DNA from: Chitinophagaceae bacterium
Lineage (GTDB): Bacteria > Bacteroidota > Bacteroidia > Chitinophagales > Chitinophagaceae
Direction: 5' to 3'
Length of the DNA: 6,693 nt
Assembly: GCA_003456175.1 (NCBI GenBank)
Contig: DMPB01000091.1
Coordinates: forward strand, 23,132-29,824
Shown in pieces: positions 1 through 5,942 of the stretch. The position numbers and the translations under genes are program-made. The number at the start of each line of letters is the position of its first letter. Positions within the stretch are counted from its first letter, which is position 1. The notes beneath the pieces are model-generated. The model was not told the origin of the DNA and did not search any database. It saw nothing but the letters and a program-made list of their open reading frames with translations.

Positions 1-762
1 ATCTTCAATGGTAATAGTGCCGCAGCTAGGGCTTTGGGCTTACCTGAATTAAAAGAAGAAACTTCGGTGAACTATAGTGTGGGTATTACTACCAAGCCTG
101 CCAAAAATTTAGTAATTACTGCCGATGCGTATTTGATTGATATTAAAGATCGTATTGTAATTACAAGTAGCATTACCGACCCACGTATTACTGCTTTAGG
201 CGTTGAAAGTGGCCGCTTTTTCACCAATGCTATTGATACTAGAACTGTTGGTGTAGATGTTGTAGCAACGTATCAGTTACCTATTAGTGCGAAACAGCGC
301 TTCGATTTTGCGTTAGCAGCCAATTTCAATAAAACTGAAATTAGAGACCGCCACTTCCCTACTTCATTAAACAATATTGATCCGAACCAATATTTCGGTC
401 CTGACCAACGTAGTTTGATTGAAACTAATTTCCCGCAAGCTAAGCATACCCTTACGGTAAATTATACATTGCAGCCATTTACATTTACCGTAAGGAACAC
501 TTACTGGGGTGTAGTAACCAGAGATGGATTCCCATTTGGTATTGTACAAGATCACAAGCCTAAAGTTACTACCGATTTGGCAGCAGCATATACGCTTAAA
601 AAGAATACTACTTTAACCGTAGGTGTTAACAACTTGTTTGATGTATTTCCAGATGTGCAAGCATACGAAAACTCTTATTTCGGCGTATTTAAATACGCAC
701 CTGTACAAATGGGTGTAGCTGGTAATTATTTTTACACACGTATAACATATACGTTACCATAA
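1..762 (+). CDS. TonB-dependent receptor, C-terminal part (5' end outside window)
   Basis: This is the last 253 residues of an outer-membrane TonB-dependent receptor beta-barrel, which imports a ligand across the outer membrane using TonB/ExbBD energy. The frame is open from base 1 (IFNGNSAAARALGLPELKEE...), so the gene begins upstream of the window; the TTG at 34 is an internal Leu codon, not a start. Supporting features are the LPELKEETSVNYSVG segment typical of late barrel strands in Bacteroidota receptors, alternating hydrophobic/polar strands throughout, and the near-terminal TLTVGVNNLFDVFPD block characteristic of the family's last strands. The signal peptide, plug and any carboxypeptidase-like domain are outside the window, so the substrate cannot be told. 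The protein ends ITYTLP, with proline instead of the usual terminal aromatic residue. An amino-acid permease follows after 15 bp on the same strand, suggesting co-transcription. Bases 450-495 carry an inverted repeat also found in intergenic DNA of this window. Confidence 0.93.
   Translation: MFNGNSAAARALGLPELKEETSVNYSVGITTKPAKNLVITADAYLIDIKDRIVITSSITDPRITALGVESGRFFTNAIDTRTVGVDVVATYQLPISAKQRFDFALAANFNKTEIRDRHFPTSLNNIDPNQYFGPDQRSLIETNFPQAKHTLTVNYTLQPFTFTVRNTYWGVVTRDGFPFGIVQDHKPKVTTDLAAAYTLKKNTTLTVGVNNLFDVFPDVQAYENSYFGVFKYAPVQMGVAGNYFYTRITYTLP
450..495. repeat. Inverted repeat inside receptor gene, related to the intergenic hairpin
   Basis: CCTTACGGTAAAT (450-462) and ATTTACCGTAAGG (483-495) are 13-bp perfect inverted repeats with a 20-nt spacer. 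The spacer includes CAGCCATTTAC (472-482), which also occurs at the matching place in the 5872-5910 hairpin. Compared with that hairpin, this copy is 9 nt longer, largely from a tandem CATTTA. It encodes LTVNYTLQPFTFTVR in frame and leaves the receptor reading frame intact. Confidence 0.6.
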
Positions 763-777
763 GCACTACTTTGTTAC

Positions 778-2055
778 ATGCATAAACAAATAAGCACCCG
801 TACCGCTCAGGCGATTGTAATATCGAACATGATTGGTACGGGTGTTTTCACTAGTATTGGCTTTCAATTAAGCAGCCTGCATAACACTTGGATTATACTG
901 TTACTCTGGTTGTTTGGCGGTATCCTTTCATTGTTAGGGGCTTTTGCCTATTCAGAGCTTGGTACACGCTACCCAAACAGCGGCGGCGATTACATATATC
1001 TTTCAAAAATTATACATCCCATGGCCGGATATTTATCGGCATGGGCTTGTTTGTTGGTTGGCTTTTCGGCTCCGGTAAGTTTAGCTGCAATTGCATTTAC
1101 CAAATACTTTCCTATTGCTGGAGTACCATCTAATGTAGTTGCTGTAAGTATTATTATAACCATTAGTGCGCTGCATAGCTTTACACTTAGCCATAGCAGT
1201 AAGCTACAAAACATTACAACGCTTCTGAAGGTAGTATTTATTGTAGTGCTCATAGCAATTGGTTTTGCAGCCATAGATACTTCTAAGAATAACGCAGTAG
1301 TATTGAGTGGAAACTTTTTGACGGAGCTGAGCAGTGGAGGTTTTGCGGTAAGCATGATCTATGTTTCATTCGCTTACACTGGTTGGAATGCAGCTGCGTA
1401 CATTGCCGATGAAATTAAAGACGCTCAATACAAATTACCAAAAATTTTAATTAACAGCACTTTCGTTGTAACAGCCATTTACTTACTATTTCAAATTGCA
1501 GTATTATACAACGCAACATTTACCCAACTAGAAGGTAAAGAAGAAGCAAGCCTTATTGCATTTGAAAATATCGTTGGCAAAAATGGTGGCCGATGGATTG
1601 GTATTTTTATTGCATTACAACTATTAGCAACCATTAGCTCTTATGTTTGGGTAGGCTCAAGAGTTACATACACCATGGCACAAACCTATACTTTTGTTCC
1701 CCATGCTCATAAAGCTAACAAACATCAAATACCTGTTACCGCCATTTGGATTCACGCGGTTATAAGTATTGTTATGGTTCTAACCGGTTCATTTGAAAAA
1801 ATACTTTTGTATGCAGGTTTTGTGTTGCAGTTAATGACTGCTCTAACCATAGCCAGCAGCCTTCTCTTAAAACCAACAAAGGCAACCTTCATAACACCAT
1901 TGAAGCCTTGGCCGCAAATTATTTTTTTACTTTTTAGTGCTTATGTACTTGCATATACCATGTACGATAGACCGCTTGAGAGTTGCATTGGTATTGGCAT
2001 AATTGCTTTAGGTGTACCCTTTTATTACCTTGGCAAGCAGCGAAAACATGTATAA
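778..2055 (+). CDS. APC-family amino-acid permease
   Basis: This is a 425-residue inner-membrane secondary transporter of the amino acid-polyamine-organocation (APC) superfamily, a normal length for the family. About 12 hydrophobic segments can be traced. TM1 carries the unwound-helix glycine motif IGTGVF (residues 19-24). TM2 runs into the conserved GAFAYSELGTRYPNSGGDY loop (54-72). TM6 carries the family motif FAYTGWNAAAYIADEIK (about 198-214), part of the substrate site in APC structures. The start is the ATG at 778, just ahead of TM1, giving the usual short cytoplasmic N-terminus; no Shine-Dalgarno is visible, as is normal in Bacteroidota. It lies 15 bp after the receptor gene, so the pair is probably one transcript, ending at the palindromic terminator that overlaps its stop codon. 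The substrate is not readable from sequence; an amino acid, alone or in exchange for a related compound, is most likely from the family. Moderate resemblance to LAT-type and YfnA-like members is expected but I cannot rank them. Confidence 0.92.
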   Translation: MHKQISTRTAQAIVISNMIGTGVFTSIGFQLSSLHNTWIILLLWLFGGILSLLGAFAYSELGTRYPNSGGDYIYLSKIIHPMAGYLSAWACLLVGFSAPVSLAAIAFTKYFPIAGVPSNVVAVSIIITISALHSFTLSHSSKLQNITTLLKVVFIVVLIAIGFAAIDTSKNNAVVLSGNFLTELSSGGFAVSMIYVSFAYTGWNAAAYIADEIKDAQYKLPKILINSTFVVTAIYLLFQIAVLYNATFTQLEGKEEASLIAFENIVGKNGGRWIGIFIALQLLATISSYVWVGSRVTYTMAQTYTFVPHAHKANKHQIPVTAIWIHAVISIVMVLTGSFEKILLYAGFVLQLMTALTIASSLLLKPTKATFITPLKPWPQIIFLLFSAYVLAYTMYDRPLESCIGIGIIALGVPFYYLGKQRKHV

Positions 2056-2087
2056 AAAAAGGCATTCTATAGAATGCCTTTTTTTAT
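2052..2087. terminator. Bidirectional intrinsic terminator (36-bp perfect palindrome)
   Basis: The core GGCATTCTATAGAATGCC (2061-2078) is a perfect palindrome, flanked by A7 (2054-2060) and T7 (2079-2085); two further pairs extend the symmetry to 2052-2087. In RNA it gives a GC-containing stem (GGCATTC/GAATGCC) with a TATA loop, followed by a U-run in either direction. It sits between two convergent genes, overlapping the permease stop codon (TAA 2053-2055) and ending 22 bp from the receptor stop on the other strand. It should therefore terminate both transcripts. Confidence 0.9.
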
Positions 2088-2090
2088 TGT

Positions 2091-2107
2091 ATTTACTTAC
2101 GTAAATG
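2091..2107. repeat. Short palindromic repeat copy, zero-spacer form
   Basis: The sequence ATTTACTTACGTAAATG contains the 8-bp palindrome TTACGTAA (2098-2105). On the minus strand it reads CATTTACGTAAGT, a one-base-shorter form of the CATTTACCGTAAGGT repeat seen at 4707 and 5896. As in the mdh 3' region, it lies between the stop codon of the minus-strand gene and the terminator stem. Membership in the repeat family is inference from this position and similarity. Confidence 0.45.
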
Positions 2108-2109
2108 AT

Positions 2110-4536
2110 TTAGCTTTTAATACGACCTTTTTCACTCTCTAAACCAGTTTGGCGTTGACGGCTTGCTTTGATTTGATTACTACCAAAGCGATAGGTAAAG
2201 TTGATACGCACAGTACGACTTTCCCATGTACCACCTCCATTAATGATTGTACCAGCATAGTTACTATTAGCCTTCCATGGGGCTGTAAAGAAAATGTCGG
2301 TAACACTTACTTTAACAGTAGCCTTCTTTTGCATCAGTTGCTTTTGTAAGCCAACATCTAAAGCACCTTGGCTCTTTGTACGCCATGTACCACCCCACAC
2401 ACTCGGACCATTAAACCATCCGCTTACTTCAGCCGTATAATCTTTACCAAGGGTAAATGTGTGTTGCATATAAGCACCTACACCCCAAATGTTTAAATCA
2501 ATTTTATTCGGTCCAAAAGTACCTTGATACTGTTGATAGTTCGTCCAAACATTGGCATACCCATTCCACCATTTTGTAATAGGTAACGGAGCACTAATAT
2601 TCAAATTCCATATTTGTTGTGTAGCCAAGTTACGTTCTTGAATATAAGTGGCATTACCAATTGTATCCGTAATTTGAGTGCTAAAATCTTTCACTTTGCT
2701 ATAACCAATAGTGGTATTAATCATACCCAAAAAAGTATGTGTTAACTGAATATTATCAGTGTATTGCGGGCGTAAGAATGCATTTCCTTTTTGGTAGGTT
2801 AATTCATCAAGTTTATTTTCAAATGGGTTTAAATCTTGATAGGTAGGACGATCGATTCTACGACTATAGTTCAAGTTTAATGTGTGCTTTTGATTGATGT
2901 TGTACGTTAATGCACCACTTGGGAAAAAGTCGAGGTAATTACGCTTCACTACCTGATCGGCTTGTATGATACCATCTTGACGCTGCAAATCGCCTTCACT
3001 ATTAGTTTGTTCTGCACGTATACCTGCTTGAATACTCCATTTGGCGTTGATTTGACGGTTATAATTTACGTAAGCAGCATTCACATTCTCAGTATACTTG
3101 AAGCTATTGCTTTTATCGAGCAACTTCACATCGTTACCGTTAATAACGTTCCAAAAATCGAATGTATTTTTTGTAACCACATATGAACTTTTCACACCAA
3201 AGCCAAGTTTTCCCTTCCATTTATTCATTTCAACATCGGCTTTAATGGTATAAATATCAATATCGGTTGGTGTGCTGTTTCTATTGATAATGTTGTATAA
3301 CGGATTGTTGTTACCATCTACATAATAATTCGGTTGCGTACTACGACCTGTACCTCTAAACAAACCATAATCGGCATCAACATTAATTTCTAATCCAGTA
3401 GTATCAGCATATTTGTAGTTGAGGTTATTATTCAAATTGGTTCTACTACCTGGAACATTGTTAAACGCATGCAAACGGCGTGCAAAGTTTTTGCTATTTG
3501 CACTGTAGATATCGGTAACACCGTACGAACCCCAGTTACCATCGCTTAGGCTACCATTTACCATTACACCGAAGGTGCTACGTTTAGTGGCAAAGAAATC
3601 GGCTCCCACTTTGAAATTATAATTCGGGAAGTTGTTTCTGTTAGTACTACGCTGAATAAATAAGGTATCGTTTTGTGTACGATCTAAATTGAGCGTATTT
3701 TCATAGATGCCCCAATTAGCACTTGCATTACCGAATATGTTCACCTTTTTATCACGATAATTCAAATTCAAAGCAACATTGTCTTTGGGGGTAACACCTT
3801 GCACAAATCCCGCATTTACACTACCGTTAGTGCCAAACTTCTTATTCTTCTTTAAACGAATATTAATTACGCCAGCGTTACCGCTAGCATCGTATTTAGC
3901 ACTTGGGTTACTGATCATTTCAATAGCTTCAATATCATTGCTATTTAAACTCTTTAAATAAGCAGCTAAACTAGTGCCATCTAATTGCATCATTTTTCCA
4001 TCAACATAAATACGAACACCGGTTTTACCCATCATGGTAATGTTATCATTATTATCGACCTGAACGCCGGGACTTTTTTGTAATAATTCTAATGCATTGC
4101 TACCAGTAGCGTTAATGCTATTTTCAACGTTAAATACAGTTTTATCTGCTTTTACTTCAATTAATGGTTTGCGTGAAGTAACTGTAACAGCATCTAATTT
4201 TTTTGACGTTTGTTGTAACGTAGTTGTTGCTACTGTAATAGGGGTTCCTGCATATTCAAACACGTTAGATGCAGTTGTTTCGTAACCAAGCAAGGTGTAT
4301 CTGATAAAGTAGCTACCCTGCTTAACTGCAGCTAGCGAAAATGTACCATTAGCATCTGTTACAGCTGCTTTTGCAAGCGTACTGTCTTTTGCTTTTAATA
4401 ATTGAATGGTTACAGCTGCTACAGGCTTACCACCTTCGCTTAATACCTTACCACTTATGGCTGCGTTTTGTGCATAGGTTGCAGCAGTTAGGGTTGAAAA
4501 TAGTATGGTTAACAACCATACAAATTGCTTTCTCAT
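2110..4536 (-). CDS. Outer-membrane beta-barrel protein, TonB-dependent receptor-like (OMP_b-brl_3 type)
   Basis: This 808-residue outer-membrane protein resembles the Bacteroidota 'outer membrane beta-barrel family protein' group (TonB-receptor relatives with an OMP_b-brl_3 barrel). Residues 1-22 are a Sec signal peptide (MRKQF, hydrophobic core, cleavage probably TYA|QN). Residues about 25-110 form a carboxypeptidase-regulatory-like Ig fold (ISGKVLSEGGKPVAAVTIQL... DANGTFSL... YTLLGYE). About 115-230 is a plug-like domain (LDAVTVTSRKPLIEVKADKT, ALELLQKSPGV, YVDGK, IEAIEMISNPSAKYDASGNA, GVINIRLKK). The rest is barrel, ending at NFTYRFG, followed by a charged tail to residue 808 that is common in this group. 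The ATG at 4536 is fixed by the signal peptide; no Shine-Dalgarno is seen. It is transcribed alone, convergent with the permease and separated from upstream mdh by a terminator. The ligand is unknown; there is no adjacent SusD-like lipoprotein, so a polysaccharide-utilisation role is not supported. Confidence 0.92.
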   Translation of the reverse strand: MRKQFVWLLTILFSTLTAATYAQNAAISGKVLSEGGKPVAAVTIQLLKAKDSTLAKAAVTDANGTFSLAAVKQGSYFIRYTLLGYETTASNVFEYAGTPITVATTTLQQTSKKLDAVTVTSRKPLIEVKADKTVFNVENSINATGSNALELLQKSPGVQVDNNDNITMMGKTGVRIYVDGKMMQLDGTSLAAYLKSLNSNDIEAIEMISNPSAKYDASGNAGVINIRLKKNKKFGTNGSVNAGFVQGVTPKDNVALNLNYRDKKVNIFGNASANWGIYENTLNLDRTQNDTLFIQRSTNRNNFPNYNFKVGADFFATKRSTFGVMVNGSLSDGNWGSYGVTDIYSANSKNFARRLHAFNNVPGSRTNLNNNLNYKYADTTGLEINVDADYGLFRGTGRSTQPNYYVDGNNNPLYNIINRNSTPTDIDIYTIKADVEMNKWKGKLGFGVKSSYVVTKNTFDFWNVINGNDVKLLDKSNSFKYTENVNAAYVNYNRQINAKWSIQAGIRAEQTNSEGDLQRQDGIIQADQVVKRNYLDFFPSGALTYNINQKHTLNLNYSRRIDRPTYQDLNPFENKLDELTYQKGNAFLRPQYTDNIQLTHTFLGMINTTIGYSKVKDFSTQITDTIGNATYIQERNLATQQIWNLNISAPLPITKWWNGYANVWTNYQQYQGTFGPNKIDLNIWGVGAYMQHTFTLGKDYTAEVSGWFNGPSVWGGTWRTKSQGALDVGLQKQLMQKKATVKVSVTDIFFTAPWKANSNYAGTIINGGGTWESRTVRINFTYRFGSNQIKASRQRQTGLESEKGRIKS
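3064..3074. repeat. Possible repeat copy inside receptor coding sequence
   Basis: ATTTACGTAAG matches the zero-spacer form at 2096-2106 in inverted orientation (11 bases). It falls within the coding sequence of the 808-aa receptor (Tyr-Val-Asn codons), so codon constraint or chance could explain it. Low confidence as a true family member. Confidence 0.25.
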
Positions 4537-4706
4537 CGTTTTGTTTTTTAGGTTTCTGGGTTATCTGTACGCAAAACGACTTCTTTTGTTACACCGTAAC
4601 TAGCTAAATATGGATGAGTGCCCACTTCTTGCGGATATATGGTTACCGCTTATACTAGCGTTTTGAAGAACGGCTATGTATGTTGATGAATTGCACAGTG
4701 CGAATA

Positions 4707-4801
4707 CATTTACCGTAAGGTTATATTCATAGTATAAAAAGCATAGGGTTCGCCAATGGCGAACCCTATGCTTTCGTATCATATACACTTACGTGTAAAT
4801 G
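4707..4801. repeat. 95-bp imperfect hairpin element, repeat family CATTTACCGTAAGG
   Basis: The left arm (4707-4754) starts CATTTACCGTAAGGT and the right arm (4758-4801) ends ACTTACGTGTAAATG; the two are imperfect inverted repeats along their whole length. The central 17 bp pair perfectly (4738-4754 with 4758-4774), and the outer parts pair with small indels. The first 15 bases are identical to 5896-5910. Read on the minus strand, the right arm (CATTTACACGTAAG then GTATATGATA) also matches 5896-5919 beyond the core, allowing small indels. The element lies between the mdh stop and the receptor promoter region and contains the mdh terminator at its centre. It could be a REP/MITE-like palindrome that serves as a terminator, or a terminator flanked by two protein-binding sites. 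Confidence 0.6.
4738..4774 (-). terminator. Intrinsic terminator of mdh
   Basis: A 17-bp perfect stem (4738-4754 / 4758-4774, core GCATAGGGTTCGCC) closes a 3-nt loop. On the minus strand it is followed by a run of five U (4740-4736). It begins 37 bp after the mdh stop codon. On the plus strand the stem is followed only by TTTCG, so it favours termination of minus-strand transcription and isolates mdh from the receptor gene downstream. Confidence 0.88.
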
Positions 4802-4810
4802 TGCTATTAA

Positions 4811-5740
4811 TTACAATGTTTTCAAAACATCGTTCATGCTGCGAACTGCATCGGCACTTTTGTTGAATAACGCTTGCTCTGCATCGTTCAACGTAAAGTC
4901 AACAATCTTTTCCCAGCCTTGCTTGCCAATAATTACAGGTACCCCCAAGCAAATATCGTTTTGGCCATACTCGCCTTCTAGTCTCACGCAACAAGTAAAT
5001 AGTTTCTTTTCGTCACGTACAATAGATTCAACTAAAGCAGCTCCGGCTGCACCTGGTGCGTACCAAGCACTTGTACCAATTAACTTTGTTAAAGTAGCAC
5101 CACCTACCATTGTATCGTTCACAATAGCTTGTTGTTCTTCTTCTGTTAAGAAGTTACTTACAGGAACACTATTCCATGTAGCTAAGCGAATTAAAGGAAT
5201 CATGGTAGTATCGCCGTGGCCACCAACTACCACTGCATTTAAATCGGCAGGGCTGCAACCCAAACGTTGGCTAATTTGATATTTGAAACGACTGCTATCT
5301 AGAATACCACCCATACCAATAATGCGGTGCTTAGGCAACCCTGTGCTTTGTAATGCCAAGTAAGTCATAGTATCCATTGGGTTACTAATAACAACTATAA
5401 TGGCATCAGGGCTATACTTTAAAATGTTTTCACATACACCCTTTACAATACCTGCGTTAGTACCAATAAGTTCTTCACGCGTCATACCCGGCTTACGCGG
5501 AATACCACTTGTAATAACTACTACATCGCTACCAGCGGTTTTGCTGTAATCGTTAGTGCTACCGGTAATTTTAGTGTCGAAACCAAGTAAGGTAGCGGTT
5601 TGCATCATATCCTGAGCTTTACCTTCGGCCAATCCTTCTTTGATGTCTAGTAACACTAGTTCTTCGCATAATTCTTTGCGTGCAATGTTATCGGCACAAG
5701 TTGCACCTACTGCGCCAGCACCTACTACGGTAATTTTCAT
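4811..5740 (-). CDS. mdh: Malate dehydrogenase (NAD-dependent, LDH-like type)
   Basis: This 309-residue cytosolic enzyme interconverts malate and oxaloacetate with NAD, the last oxidative step of the TCA cycle. The N-terminal Rossmann fold has GAGAVG (residues 7-12) and Asp32 at the end of beta-2, the usual mark of NAD preference. The mobile active-site loop GIPRKPGMTR (79-88) supplies substrate-binding Arg82 and Arg88; Arg82 is at the position that is Gln in lactate dehydrogenases, which supports malate specificity. SNPMDTMTYL follows (119-128), then Asp148 and Arg151 in ILDSSRFK and the catalytic His175 in GGHGDTTMIPL. The length matches LDH-like bacterial MDHs. I chose the ATG at 5740 (MKITVVGAG). 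The frame stays open 42 codons upstream, but that extension has no family counterpart and contains the predicted promoter. It appears monocistronic, with its own promoter and a strong terminator. Confidence 0.97.
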   Translation of the reverse strand: MKITVVGAGAVGATCADNIARKELCEELVLLDIKEGLAEGKAQDMMQTATLLGFDTKITGSTNDYSKTAGSDVVVITSGIPRKPGMTREELIGTNAGIVKGVCENILKYSPDAIIVVISNPMDTMTYLALQSTGLPKHRIIGMGGILDSSRFKYQISQRLGCSPADLNAVVVGGHGDTTMIPLIRLATWNSVPVSNFLTEEEQQAIVNDTMVGGATLTKLIGTSAWYAPGAAGAALVESIVRDEKKLFTCCVRLEGEYGQNDICLGVPVIIGKQGWEKIVDFTLNDAEQALFNKSADAVRSMNDVLKTL

Positions 5741-5771
5741 ACGACTAAAATTTATAAGCGGTTGATGAATT

Positions 5772-5789
5772 TTTTGCACCGCAAAAGTA
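5772..5789 (-). promoter_or_regulatory. mdh promoter -7 element with overlapping inverted repeat
   Basis: The minus-strand sequence TACTTTTG (5789-5782) matches the Bacteroidota sigma-A -7 consensus TAnnTTTG exactly, 41 bp before the mdh start codon; transcription would begin near 5775. A TTG -33 element at the usual distance is not obvious. The inverted repeat TTTTGC-ggt-GCAAAA (5786-5772) overlaps the -7 element and likely start point, so it could be an operator or a small 5' hairpin; that part is inference. Confidence 0.6.
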
Positions 5790-5871
5790 CACCGCCACAA
5801 AGCATTTGCAGCATAAAAAACAAATATTTCGAGCCTTATGATGAGATTTTGTAGAACTGCTAACACAAATC

Positions 5872-5910
5872 ACCTTACGGTAAATGATTATCAGCCATTT
5901 ACCGTAAGGT
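5872..5910. repeat. Hairpin of two inverted repeat copies (15-bp stem, 9-nt loop)
   Basis: ACCTTACGGTAAATG (5872-5886) and CATTTACCGTAAGGT (5896-5910) are perfect reverse complements separated by ATTATCAGC. The element lies 33 bp after the stop of the PorP/SprF gene and about 80 bp before the mdh promoter. Neither side has a T-run, so it is not a classical intrinsic terminator, although it could stall or protect the 3' end of the PorP/SprF transcript. The right arm is identical to 4707-4721, and the whole resembles 450-495. Confidence 0.75.
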
Positions 5911-5942
5911 ATATGATAAAGCTCATTGAAATTTTGAATTTG

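Noticed and set aside
1094..1101. CATTTACC words in coding DNA (also near 1515 and 3555)
   Set aside because: Only the first half-site is present, without GTAAG; expected in AT-rich coding sequence.
2446..2461. TTTACC-aag-GGTAAA inverted repeat in the receptor gene
   Set aside because: Six-base arms in coding DNA (FTLGKDY) without the flanks of the repeat family; compatible with chance.
4572..4579. Possible -7 element TCGTTTTG on the minus strand before the 808-aa receptor
   Set aside because: It departs from TAnnTTTG at the conserved A and has no TTG at the proper -33 distance; too weak to list as a promoter.
4537..4706. Search of the receptor's upstream spacer for a tRNA, riboswitch or small RNA
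   Set aside because: No cloverleaf, conserved riboswitch core or strong local hairpin was seen by eye; only weak inverted repeats such as TTAC-acc-GTAA at 4589-4599.
4600..4788. 62-aa minus-strand reading frame in the spacer between mdh and the 808-aa receptor
   Set aside because: It runs through the mdh terminator hairpin and repeat arms, has no recognisable protein features and no promoter; it is best explained as chance openness.
4836..5279. 147-aa plus-strand reading frame
   Set aside because: It is antisense to mdh, whose active-site motifs prove the minus-strand frame.
450..5910. CRISPR array
   Set aside because: The repeats are 13-15 bp, irregularly spaced over kilobases and in mixed orientation, with no unique spacers of constant length and no cas genes.
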